Shown in pieces: positions 26,323 to 34,701 of a DNA stretch of 64,000 nt; position 1 is the stretch's first letter; each line of letters begins with the position of its first letter. The notes under the pieces are model-generated. The model saw only the letters and a list, made by a program, of their open reading frames with translations. It was not told the origin of the DNA and did not search any database. The stretch is from Sphingobium sp. HWE2-09 (GTDB lineage Bacteria; Pseudomonadota; Alphaproteobacteria; Sphingomonadales; Sphingomonadaceae). The stretch spans positions 248,001-312,000 of the forward strand of contig NZ_JAYKZX010000001.1 of assembly GCF_035989265.1 (NCBI RefSeq), read 5' to 3'. The position numbers and the translations under genes are program-made.

Positions 26323-27108
26323 GTGTTCCAGCTTACGATCCCTGTTACCCAATCGACTCTCGATGCCGCCAAGCTTGCGCTCACCAAGGCGCTCGGCGCA
26401 GTCAAATCGTCTCACCGGGCAGAGGCCATGGCGCGGGGCTTTGGCTTTCGTACGCATGCTGCATTTCTGGAGCGCGCACGATCGGGACGAGCCGAAGCGG
26501 CCACAGTAGATGGGACAGCCTTTGCGCAATATCTTGCCAGGCATGATTTCAATGTGGCGGGATCGACGCTTTACCGCGCTGCCGCGCAAGCCGCGCTCAT
26601 CGGCGTCGCCGAGCGGTTTCCGACCCTGACGGCGGCCGGCTTCGGGATGGGCCGGTGGCGATCTGTCGAAACGCCCCAAGAGCGGCGCGCGCGGTTTGCA
26701 CAGGGTCGCGCCGACCTCGTCAGCGAATATGCCGCTGCCCCGTTCCTCGCGAGCCTCGCCTTCGTTTCGCGCGTTGAACGGACAAAGACGATCCGTCCCG
26801 CGACGAACAGCTATTGGCTCAAGCACGTCGCCGAGGATTATGAGTGCACATATCCTGACGGCGAACATCTGGGACCGGTCTATGTCCCCAATGGCTTGCT
26901 GATCGCCGCCGCCATCCATGCCGGCTTCGATGTGAAACCGCACCGGGACGACTATGGGCGAGAGAAGCTCAACGCAGGCTTCAACATGGGGAAGTCGTCA
27001 CTTTACGACCTCGATTGCGAGATACGACCGGATGGTGCCCGCGCACAGGACCGGCGCCGCGAAAAGGAACAGCGCGCGGCCAAACAAGCAGGCTACTCCT
27101 ATTTCTAA
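26323..27108 (+). CDS. Conserved plasmid protein of unknown function
   Basis: A 261-aa protein starting at GTG 26323 behind GGAGG (26312-26316). Residues about 12-55 (LDAAKLALTKALGAVKSSHR, EAMARGFGFRTHAAFLERAR) resemble the N-terminal helical region found in several plasmid-borne proteins that begin with a toxin/glyoxalase-related motif (SxxHxxExxARxxGFRTxxxL). The rest (YWLKHVAEDYECTYPDGEHL, VYVPNGLLIAAAIHAGFDVK) is not assigned. The end is highly charged. It is a single plus-strand gene facing the GHKL ATPase gene. Function unknown. Confidence 0.7.
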   Translation: MFQLTIPVTQSTLDAAKLALTKALGAVKSSHRAEAMARGFGFRTHAAFLERARSGRAEAATVDGTAFAQYLARHDFNVAGSTLYRAAAQAALIGVAERFPTLTAAGFGMGRWRSVETPQERRARFAQGRADLVSEYAAAPFLASLAFVSRVERTKTIRPATNSYWLKHVAEDYECTYPDGEHLGPVYVPNGLLIAAAIHAGFDVKPHRDDYGREKLNAGFNMGKSSLYDLDCEIRPDGARAQDRRREKEQRAAKQAGYSYF

Positions 27109-27155
27109 CGCCGCTGGCGGCCGCGGCGACCCATCAGTACCCACAAGGAACTGCA

Positions 27156-28820
27156 TCAGGTCGCCGCGGCCGCCATGACTACATCCACCGCACCCCTGCT
27201 TACGGTCGCTGTCATGGTCCGGCCGGCCGGGACGAGCCAGGAGACATCGCGCCGGATCGCCTCGGCAAGCTGCGCCCTCAGCGCTTCTTCGTCACCCAGC
27301 AGGATAGAATTCGCCATATGGCGCGCTTCCATCTGGAAGTTGGAGCGCTGGGTTTCCCAGCTGTCGGCGCCCCGGTCTTCATCCGGCGAGAAGAGGCTCG
27401 CCTCGATAAGGTCCGCAAGCTCATCGGGGTCGACGGAAGCCTTATCATCGACAAGGATCGTCGCGTCGTCGATGCCATAGCAATCCACTGATCGAACCAT
27501 CATCCGCAGGGGTGCCTCGCGGGTGCTGATTGCAGGTTCAGACCCTGCGGCCACGGCGATGGTCATTTCGAGGCGAAGGGCGGTGGCCGAGCCTGTCTCC
27601 CCAGGCGAGGCAAGCTCGGCGTCATCGATCCACGTCTGAGCGCCGCCCCGCGTGAAACCGAAGCGCAGGCTCGCAAGTCGTGGCAGCACGTCATACCAGC
27701 TATAACCTTCGAAACCGCGCTCGGCACAAACTGCGGTCGCCCCTATAAGCTGGGGATCATTGAGGACGGGAGCCGCACTTTGTGCAACATCGGGCTCCTG
27801 ATCGGGAATGATGATCATGGCCTGGTCGCGCACGGCAGATCCCCTGAGCCGAGCATAGGGTTCGGCAGTCTCCGGCGTCCAGGCTTCAAGACAGGGCAGA
27901 GGCTCGGGCAGCATGATGCCCAGCGCCCGCGCTTCACTCCATGAAGCATAGGAAAGTCGATGGTCGTCCTGTCCCAGGACCACCCGGTAAATGGCGCGCC
28001 GACACGCATCCAGCAAAGCGTCCAGCGCGGGCCCCGCGATCACTTCCTTTCGCCCCGGAAGCACAAGCCGGAGGTTGGGCGCGTCCTGTATATCGACCCT
28101 GGCGGTCCATCCGCCCGCCCTGTCCACATCGCCGATATGCGGCAGATGGCAATCGACGGTAAGTCCGTAGAAATTGAGGCGGCTCTGTCGTCCGGTGGGC
28201 GCCTGCGCACCATGGAAGACGCCGATGATACAGCCTTCCCAATATTCGCAATACGCAGCGTCCGCGAGGAAGTCGGCACGGGCAAGAGGTTCTTTGTTGA
28301 GGAAGACCGGCAATGGGTAGAAGCGGGCGCAATCCGCCGCCGCGCCATTCAGCGCTGTCACCCAAATTTCAGGCGCCTCAATCAGAATCTGGGTACCGTG
28401 CTGGATGTCGCAAGGCTCGATGGGAAGCGCCCTCTGGTCTTCCCATGCCTCCGCTGGGACCACGACCCGCCAGCTGTCCACGCCGCACGCAGCAGAACGG
28501 ATTTCAACCCAGCGACCCGCAAGGCTGAAGACGCCCATGCCGGCAGGATCTTCATTCTGCCGCGTTTCCGGCGTCCAGTCCGACCGCCCGAGCGACAGGA
28601 GCACGGAAGGGTCGGCGATCCCCCTGCCATCGTCACGAACGCTCAGCATCTGCATGCCAGCGCGTTCGAGCAACTCGATATCAACTCGCGATGCCCCAGC
28701 TCGCCGCGCGTTCTGTAGGAGCTCATGGAGGACGTCCTTCACGGTACCGTTGAAAAGACGCGTGACTTTCGTGATCGCTTCCTGGCTCACAGACGAGCGG
28801 ATAGTGGTAGGCAAGGGCAT
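27156..28820 (-). CDS. GHKL/HSP90-like ATPase domain protein
   Basis: A 554-aa protein with an N-terminal ATP-binding fold of the GHKL type: N-box HELLQNARRAGASRV, G1 box VRDDGRGIADPSVL and G2 box DPAGMGVFSLAGRWVEI. The remaining 400 residues do not match HSP90, MutL or gyrase C-terminal parts, so it is an orphan ATPase of the plasmid backbone type. ATG at 28820 has AAGGAG 8 bases upstream. It is the last gene of the minus-strand series that begins near 32198. Such ATPases may act as chaperones or as movement-related sensors; function is unknown. Confidence 0.82.
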   Translation of the reverse strand: MPLPTTIRSSVSQEAITKVTRLFNGTVKDVLHELLQNARRAGASRVDIELLERAGMQMLSVRDDGRGIADPSVLLSLGRSDWTPETRQNEDPAGMGVFSLAGRWVEIRSAACGVDSWRVVVPAEAWEDQRALPIEPCDIQHGTQILIEAPEIWVTALNGAAADCARFYPLPVFLNKEPLARADFLADAAYCEYWEGCIIGVFHGAQAPTGRQSRLNFYGLTVDCHLPHIGDVDRAGGWTARVDIQDAPNLRLVLPGRKEVIAGPALDALLDACRRAIYRVVLGQDDHRLSYASWSEARALGIMLPEPLPCLEAWTPETAEPYARLRGSAVRDQAMIIIPDQEPDVAQSAAPVLNDPQLIGATAVCAERGFEGYSWYDVLPRLASLRFGFTRGGAQTWIDDAELASPGETGSATALRLEMTIAVAAGSEPAISTREAPLRMMVRSVDCYGIDDATILVDDKASVDPDELADLIEASLFSPDEDRGADSWETQRSNFQMEARHMANSILLGDEEALRAQLAEAIRRDVSWLVPAGRTMTATVSRGAVDVVMAAAAT

Positions 28821-28905
28821 GGGATCATCTCCTTCTTTGGCAGCACTGCGCGCCGTGCCCACACATCCCCCTTCCCTCCGTCGTCCCACCCCGTGAAGAC
28901 CTGGC

Positions 28906-29827
28906 TCAAAGCAGCGGAGTTTCGTGGAAGCGATCGAGCCAACTGCGCATCGTTGGGCGACAATGGAGGTCAAAATCGCCAGCCCGTTCCTGGAAGGTCA
29001 TGAGATCAGGCGGAGCGAGCCGCGCGATTGCATCGATCTCTTCAGAGGGCAGCAACGCCTCGTCGCGAATGAACTGGGTCATCGCGCCGGGGCGGGCCTG
29101 GGCGCCCCGGCATCCTCGAACGGGCTTGCGCCACAGGCCATCCACGTTGCGCAACCTTGGCTTCGCGCGCGCTTCAATGAGTATGATGAGCCGCAGATAT
29201 TCAGGCGGAAGCGTGCGCACCACTTCCGGCTTCATCGCAGCGCAGAAGAAACAGGATGATTTGACCGGCAAAGGGAGCCCCTCCTGGCGGATCCGCGGGA
29301 CACAATCAGCGCGTGTCCATCCCCATTCCCGCAGCGGATAGCGGCAATGGAAACGCGGGTCGTCATAGCCCTCGCGATCGGCATAGCGCCGCGTACCGGC
29401 CGGCGAACAATCATAGCCGACCAGCTTTGTCACCCGCTCACCTCGCGCCCATGTTTCATGGGCTGGGCGGCCAGCTCGCCGCCCAGCGATCCTGCGGCGC
29501 GATCTTCCATTTCGCCGAGCAGCTATGACGACCAAAGCTGATGGAGGGCAGTGTTCCGTTCGTCAGCAGATTTTCAGGGAGCGAATTATAGGGCGGCCAA
29601 TGGCGAAACCGCCTGGGTTCGTAGCGGACGACATGGTTCTCGATGCAGAGATCATCCATCCAGGCGCGAAAGATCGGGACAAAACGATCCGTCTCAGGAC
29701 GCTCGCTCCCGGTGTCAGCCATCAGCACGGCGTCAGGCGGCTCACCTCGGGCGACAAGCTCGATAATCATCGCCGTTGAATCGACGCCGGCGCCCCACGC
29801 GGTGAGGACAGGTGATCGGCGGCTCAT
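28906..29827 (-). pseudogene. PAPS reductase-like (adenine nucleotide alpha-hydrolase) protein, one-base frame break
   Basis: The first frame (29827 to about 29470) gives SRRSPVLTAWGAGVDSTAMI, a PP-loop motif of the sulfate reductase/PAPS family, then VLMADTGSERPETDRF and SFGRHSCSAKWKIAPQDRW. The second frame (about 29490 to 28906) continues with RVTKLVGYDCSPAGTRRYAD and a late SSCFFCAAMKPE Cys motif. One extra base between them breaks the gene. On plasmids such proteins are thought to act in DNA modification or signalling rather than sulfate assimilation. The ATG at 29827 overlaps the stop of the small gene upstream. True decay or sequencing error cannot be told apart here. Confidence 0.8.
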
Positions 29828-30015
29828 CACAGGATCCACGCCAGCACGCAAAGCGGCGTGCCGGGCGGCCTGTCGGTTACGCGGACCGGCTGTATCAGAT
29901 CGCCCGTAGCGACGACATATTGCCTCGCGCCCGTGGCACAACGCAGGCGGGTCGCGAGCCGATAGGCATGTTCGAAGGACGCGAGACGCGCTCGCAAAGG
30001 GGACAAGGTCTGCAT
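29827..30015 (-). CDS. Small hypothetical plasmid protein
   Basis: A 62-aa protein (LSPLRARLASFEHAYRLATR, later ARQYVVATGDLIQPVRV). Its stop overlaps the start of the PAPS reductase-like gene, which supports it as a real coupled gene. No domain is recognised. It lies 86 bases after the broken DUF5983-like gene. Confidence 0.55.
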   Translation of the reverse strand: MQTLSPLRARLASFEHAYRLATRLRCATGARQYVVATGDLIQPVRVTDRPPGTPLCVLAWIL

Positions 30016-30101
30016 CGGAGTTCCAACTTGATGGGTTTGTCAGTGGGCGTGAGAAACTGCGCGCAATTAACGGCATGAAAATGCCGGAACGAATATCCGT
30101 C

Positions 30102-30393
30102 CTACCAGGGGAAGGTCGGCAAGGCGTCCTCGGTGGGTCCGTCGCAATCGAGCAGGACATAGTCACAGCCCTGCGCGCGTCCGAGCTCCAGAATTGCTGG
30201 AATTTCCTTCGGGAGATGCCGTGCCGTCGGACCCGCTCGCCTCGACACGCGTCGGAATGAACCAGCCATATTGGGTTGGCGCGACGGAAAGCGGCTGGCG
30301 CGCCGGCGGCAGGTCGGCCCAATCGTTCAACAGCTTGCCCGTCGCGCAGCGGATATGGGCGGTGCCGAGCACCAGATACTGGCCCTTCTCCAT
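30102..30393 (-). pseudogene. DUF5983-like small protein, one-base frame break
   Basis: The frame from ATG 30393 gives MEKGQYLVLGTAHIRCATGK and SVAPTQYGWFIPTRV, and a second frame completes the protein with IPAILELGRAQGCDYVLLDC and PTEDALPTFPW before the stop at 30102. The frames meet near 30215-30240 and differ by one base. The two parts together match a small protein family common on sphingomonad plasmids. It begins 18 bases after the stop of the 403-aa gene. Function unknown. Confidence 0.68.
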
Positions 30394-30411
30394 GAGTGGT
30401 CCTTTCGATGT

Positions 30412-31623
30412 TCAGGGATAGCGAAGCGCCGCCGCGAACTGGCGCAGCAACGACGTCATTTCGGCTCTTAACCGGGCACGGTTGGAGATGATCAGCTCCG
30501 GTTCGAGCGCCTCACCAGCAGGCGACCTGTAGCCGGTAGCCGCGAGGCCAGGAGCAACCTCGACAATGATCCGATGGCCGCGAGGAAGGTGCGGTCCGGT
30601 ATAACGGGCCGTGAACTCGCCCAGACGACCGTAGAGTCCCTGAGTGATCTTTCCCCAGCGAATATGGCCTGACGCGCGTACGTCGCCCTCCGCAAGCCCG
30701 CGGCCAAGCCACAGCCGGAACTGGGATCGTCTCTGTATCGCCGAGTTGCGGACCCGCTCCATAGTGCGGCACAGGGGAATGGTGGATGCTACGCCATCGA
30801 GAAACGCGAGGCATTTGTCCTCAACCGCGATCAGCATGTCCTCAAGATCGCGGCCCTGCATCCATCGAGAGAGATTTGGGCACCACTCGTCCGGCGCGTC
30901 CAGCGAACAGAAGCCGCGATCGCTATCCATCAGCACGATCACGAGCCGATCCGATAGCCCCTGTCGATCCAGATCAGCGGCGAACATGTCTGCATGCACT
31001 AAATCGATGATCAACAGCCGCCGCGTCCAGCGAACGGGTCGCGGCGCGTCCGTCGGAGCGGACCAGCAACTTGGCAACGGCCGTGGCGGAGTTGACGATC
31101 CTTCTCCCTGCGCTGCCGGCTGGCTTGCGACGGCGGAGAGCGCGCGGCGCGCCGTATCGAACAAATCATCGGGGCATCCGCCGCCGGCCCGGAACCCAAG
31201 ATCATAGGCCGCTGCGGCTGGTGCCCCCTCAAACGAATGCGATCTGGGTTCCCTGCCGGCCGTTGCCGCATAATGTCCATCGGCAAAGGCGACGGCCTCG
31301 TCCCATCCCAGGGCATGCTCATCGCGCGCCCGCAGGATGAGCGGAAAGCGTGGATCGACACGGCCAGCCGCCAGCTGCCTTTCGACGAAGGCGAAATTGG
31401 CGGCAACGCGGTTCCGCTCGGTTTCGAGCCGCATCGCCTCGTGGATCGGACGCAGGGCAGCCACGCGGGCACGGGATCGCTCCATTCGAAGATCAAGCGG
31501 CGCAGTAAATTCAAGATCGGGATAGGTTCGCCAGGCCAGGGCAATCGCAGCGGCGTGGTCGATTGATCGCCCGCGCGCGAACCAGCACGCGGGATCTCCC
31601 GGATCGAAGACCTGCGCCGTCAT
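30412..31623 (-). CDS. Conserved plasmid protein of unknown function, 403 aa
   Basis: No known domain is recognised. The N-terminal third is rich in Arg and Ala with long helices (DLRMERSRARVAALRPIHEA). The centre has WTRRLLIIDLVHADMFAADL and DRLVIVLMDSDRGFCSLDAP, a pattern of buried beta strands with acidic loops that could be nucleotide- or metal-binding. The ATG at 31623 overlaps the upstream stop (ATGA). It belongs to the backbone operon 32198 to 27156. Confidence 0.65.
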   Translation of the reverse strand: MTAQVFDPGDPACWFARGRSIDHAAAIALAWRTYPDLEFTAPLDLRMERSRARVAALRPIHEAMRLETERNRVAANFAFVERQLAAGRVDPRFPLILRARDEHALGWDEAVAFADGHYAATAGREPRSHSFEGAPAAAAYDLGFRAGGGCPDDLFDTARRALSAVASQPAAQGEGSSTPPRPLPSCWSAPTDAPRPVRWTRRLLIIDLVHADMFAADLDRQGLSDRLVIVLMDSDRGFCSLDAPDEWCPNLSRWMQGRDLEDMLIAVEDKCLAFLDGVASTIPLCRTMERVRNSAIQRRSQFRLWLGRGLAEGDVRASGHIRWGKITQGLYGRLGEFTARYTGPHLPRGHRIIVEVAPGLAATGYRSPAGEALEPELIISNRARLRAEMTSLLRQFAAALRYP

Positions 31624-32198
31624 GGCGCGGGGCGCTCGATCGCCCTCCAGGCCACAACCGCTTCGCTAAGCGGGGTCTGCTGATAATGATCAAGGCAGAA
31701 GATCGGGAAGCGATAATCCTGCTCCGTGTCCACTTTGCCGAGGTCTTCCGCCAGGTCGCGAATATACTGAGCGAGCGGCGTCACATGTTTCTCATCCACC
31801 CATGTCGCAAGATTGTCGCTTTCAGCGCCGCACAAGTCGCAGGTCGTGCATTCGAATATGCCCGAAATTGTCCAGTCCTGGACATCCATGTCCCACCGGG
31901 CAGCCGCGTCCCGGACAAGCTGATCCGATCCGCAGTCCGCGCAGACCGGTCTGACACGGGCACCGGCTGGTGAAGGATCTGTATCGTCGGGATCGAGCGG
32001 GACGATGGTCACCGTGTAGGACAAATCGGGCACACGCTCATTATGATAGGTACTTGCCTCCGCCACCCTGGAGGCAGCGGCTTGCACCTCGCTGCTGTCA
32101 TGAACATCGAGCCGCACGGTCTGCGTGGCGAAAGCTTCAGCGGCGCTGAAATAGTCGATCCTGACTTTGAAAGCGCAATGGGAAGGATTGGTAGCCAT
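31620..32198 (-). CDS. Hypothetical protein with zinc-ribbon-like Cys pairs
   Basis: A 192-aa protein. Residues about 85-125 contain CADCGSDQLVRDAA and FECTTCDLCGAESDN, paired Cys motifs of the CxxC type that suggest a zinc ribbon. The N-terminal 60 residues look like alternating beta strands (FKVRIDYFSAAEAFATQTVR). No family is recognised. It overlaps the next gene by 4 bases and opens the minus-strand operon, just after the terminator of the gene at 32274. Confidence 0.65.
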   Translation of the reverse strand: MATNPSHCAFKVRIDYFSAAEAFATQTVRLDVHDSSEVQAAASRVAEASTYHNERVPDLSYTVTIVPLDPDDTDPSPAGARVRPVCADCGSDQLVRDAAARWDMDVQDWTISGIFECTTCDLCGAESDNLATWVDEKHVTPLAQYIRDLAEDLGKVDTEQDYRFPIFCLDHYQQTPLSEAVVAWRAIERPAP

Positions 32199-32213
32199 GA
32201 TAACACTCCTTAA

Positions 32214-32243
32214 AAATGCAAAAGCCCGGCTCTGGGCCGGGCT
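32214..32243 (-). terminator. Rho-independent terminator after the gene at 32274
   Basis: On the minus strand AGCCCGGC pairs with GCCGGGCT around CCAGA, followed by TTTTGCATTTTT. It separates the small gene at 32274-32468 from the operon that starts at 32198. Confidence 0.85.
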
Positions 32244-32273
32244 CGTTGGGGTTGTTGGATTTGAATGCGAGGG

Positions 32274-32468
32274 TCAGTCGCTGAAGGGGCCAGCTGCGAT
32301 CTCTGCGATCCAGGAGGCTGCCTCGTGGAAGTCCGCATCATCGTCTGTGACGAGTTTCGCCAAGGCAATTGCCCCAGCGCGGCCCAGCTGGCCAAGGCGC
32401 TGAAGAGCCGCGAGCGTGGCCGGTGCCAGCGCGTCGGGATCCGCCGCACCGATTTCGTCGATATTCAT
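32274..32468 (-). CDS. Small hypothetical protein, 64 aa
   Basis: A short acidic, Ala-rich helical protein (MNIDEIGAADPDALAPATLA, later DDADFHEAASWIAEIAA). ATG 32468 with AAAGGA 8 bases upstream is preferred to the ATG at 32474. It is 67 bases after the DUF932 gene and ends at a clear terminator. Function unknown. Confidence 0.6.
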   Translation of the reverse strand: MNIDEIGAADPDALAPATLAALQRLGQLGRAGAIALAKLVTDDDADFHEAASWIAEIAAGPFSD

Positions 32469-32535
32469 GATCATGTCCTTTCTCGAAAATGGGCGGCGAA
32501 TGAGCGTCGCGCGTCAAACGGCGCCGTCACGCCAG

Positions 32536-33726
32536 TCAGTTGGCGCGCTGGAGCAGGCCCCTCGCCTTGCCCTCGAGTTCAAGCCGGCTGTCCTGATGCG
32601 ATCGCGACCGGGCGACCGCAGTGATGCCGTTCACGAAGTCATAGAGGGAGGCGGGCGGATGGCCTTCCTCTTCGAGAACCGCGGTGATGATCTGCTGGGT
32701 ATCGGCTTTGGAGAATCCGCGTGTTCGCAGGAAACTGGATCGATCATCGTCGGTCCGGGCAACGATACGCTCGCGCGCGGTCTTAACCCCCTCAATGAAG
32801 CGGGCCGGCGAGGATTTCGCGAAATGCGCCAGTGCCGGTGCAGCCTCATGGGCGAACCGGTTGGCTGCGAACTTAGAGTGGCGGATGTTGACCTCCTGAA
32901 AATTTTCCACGCCCCACAAGTTGCGATTCATGCACACGGCGCGAAGATAGAATGTCGCAATCCCAAGGGTTTTTGAGCCGACCTCCGAGTTCCAGCAGTA
33001 GAAGCCGCGAAAGAAGAGATCGGGCTCGCCATTGGGAAGCTTACCGGCCTCGATCGGATGGGTATCATCGACAAGGAACAGGAAGACATCGCGATCCGAG
33101 GCATAGAGCGTCGTCGTTTCCTGGCTGACGTCGACATGGGGATTATAGTGCATCGTGCCCCAGTCGAGGACTCCGGGAACCTTCCAGCGTGTGTCACCCG
33201 TCCCGTTGCCGGCGATCCGCATCACCGCCCCGACCAGTTCATGATCCCAGATGCGGCCATAATCGGGGCCGGTGACCGCGCGCAATTCGGTGCACCCGTC
33301 GCGCGTTTCAAGCATTTTCACCTGCTCGCCTCGATGCTGGATCAGTCCGTGCTGCATGTTGATGCCGGCAAGGGCGGCGGGAAGCGCTCGCAGATAGGAA
33401 GCGGGCGCGCCCACAAGGCTGCAAAGCTGGCCAAAGGACCAGTTTGTGGGCGCCACCGGTTCATCCCGACCGGGTACGATCAGGGACAGACGTTCCGGTT
33501 CATCGCTGCGCGCAACCACGCGAACAGAACGGCTTTCGACGATATGGGTCGTCGCGGCATCGGCGCGTGCGCGAACGCTGTCATAGAGATCGGCAAGCGA
33601 GAGAAAGCGCTCGTCGTCAGGTCTTGAGAACCATTCGGACGAAACACGACCGATATTCTGGCCGCGACTGATATCGACCTTGTAGGGAGCCTGCGCGGGG
33701 CGCGGGGCGGGAGCCATCATATTCAT
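32536..33726 (-). CDS. DUF932-family plasmid protein
   Basis: A 396-aa protein of the DUF932 family, widely found on plasmids and ICEs. Family features visible: NWSFGQLCSLVGAPASYLRA, YGRIWDHELVGAV, DRDVFLFLVDDTHPIE, FFRGFYCWNSEVGSKTLGIA and MNRNLWGVENFQEVNIRHSK. Function unknown; the protein is soluble. ATG 33726 follows GGAG 9 bases upstream; the longer frame lacks support. A stretch of CCCCTCTCC spacer separates it from the next gene upstream, a spacer type repeated between several backbone genes here. Confidence 0.88.
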   Translation of the reverse strand: MNMMAPAPRPAQAPYKVDISRGQNIGRVSSEWFSRPDDERFLSLADLYDSVRARADAATTHIVESRSVRVVARSDEPERLSLIVPGRDEPVAPTNWSFGQLCSLVGAPASYLRALPAALAGINMQHGLIQHRGEQVKMLETRDGCTELRAVTGPDYGRIWDHELVGAVMRIAGNGTGDTRWKVPGVLDWGTMHYNPHVDVSQETTTLYASDRDVFLFLVDDTHPIEAGKLPNGEPDLFFRGFYCWNSEVGSKTLGIATFYLRAVCMNRNLWGVENFQEVNIRHSKFAANRFAHEAAPALAHFAKSSPARFIEGVKTARERIVARTDDDRSSFLRTRGFSKADTQQIITAVLEEEGHPPASLYDFVNGITAVARSRSHQDSRLELEGKARGLLQRAN

Positions 33727-33893
33727 GGGGTGGATCTCCTTGGCAGGATCAAAGAGCAACACTTTGCTGCTCCGCCTTCCCCACATCCCCCTCTCCTCCT
33801 GCCAGGCACCGGACGCTTTGAAGCTTCATGGTTGGTTCCAGCGAAAAGTGGTTGCGGGATGCTCAGGAGGCCGAGCAGCATTTGCAAACAGCG

Positions 33894-34598
33894 CTACGCG
33901 GCCTGCGTCAGCAGCCATTCGTAGAGCAGGTGAGCATCGGGCTCATTTTCCGACCCCATGGCGATCCGCACACGGGCGCCGTCGCAGGCAAAATCAGCGG
34001 CGCGCGGCAGGGTCAGATAGGAAACTCCGTCGAGGATGATATCCTTTGACCGAACCGCTGTGATGGTCCGCGTGGTTCCCAGGGCACGGTGCCCCTTGGG
34101 GCCGGCGACGAGCTTCAATTGCTGGCCGACTTTCAACGATTTTCGAAAATGGGCGAGGCTTACCAGCGGCTCCACATGGTTTTCTGCGCCGCGCCTACGG
34201 GCGAGCGCCGACCAATAGGCCCGACCAATGCGAACCTCCGTGAAGTAGGAACAGCTGTGGAAATCCTGATAGATGTTCGAGTTGGTAAAGCCGAAGCGCT
34301 CCATCTGGTCGCGAACGGCAGAAATCATCGCCTCTTGGGCGTCGCGCGTTGAGAGATCTTGCGGCGCATCAAGGATCTCGGCGATGATCTTGCGCCCGCC
34401 CGCGAACTTCTCCGTGATGACCGAAAATGCGATGTCGGCAAAATCGGTGGCCAAATGGGCGCGGATCCTGTCCGCGAGATCAGGGAACGGTTCACCCTGG
34501 CGATAGAGGTCACCCTTGTAGCAGAAATTTCCGCGCTCATCATGGCTGACCTGGCTGTAGAGCAAAGATGTGGAAGTCGGGGCGGGCGTGTCGGTCAT
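33894..34598 (-). CDS. Conserved plasmid protein of unknown function, 234 aa
   Basis: The protein begins SLLYSQVSHDERGNFCYKGD and contains HLATDFADIAFSVITEKFAG and DAQEAMISAVRDQMERFGFT. The C-terminal part (LKLVAGPKGHRALGTTRTIT, VRSKDIILDGVSYLTLP) looks like a small beta domain. No family is recognised with confidence. It stands between the strawberry-notch gene and DUF932 on the same strand. Confidence 0.65.
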   Translation of the reverse strand: MTDTPAPTSTSLLYSQVSHDERGNFCYKGDLYRQGEPFPDLADRIRAHLATDFADIAFSVITEKFAGGRKIIAEILDAPQDLSTRDAQEAMISAVRDQMERFGFTNSNIYQDFHSCSYFTEVRIGRAYWSALARRRGAENHVEPLVSLAHFRKSLKVGQQLKLVAGPKGHRALGTTRTITAVRSKDIILDGVSYLTLPRAADFACDGARVRIAMGSENEPDAHLLYEWLLTQAA

Positions 34599-34701
34599 GT
34601 CGAACCTCTTGTGTGGCGTTCGATCCCCTAAAAGGATCTACACCCACCCCCTCCCTCCTCTCCTTGCCGGTGGTCGCCGGTTTGCCTGAGCGGGCGGACA
34701 G

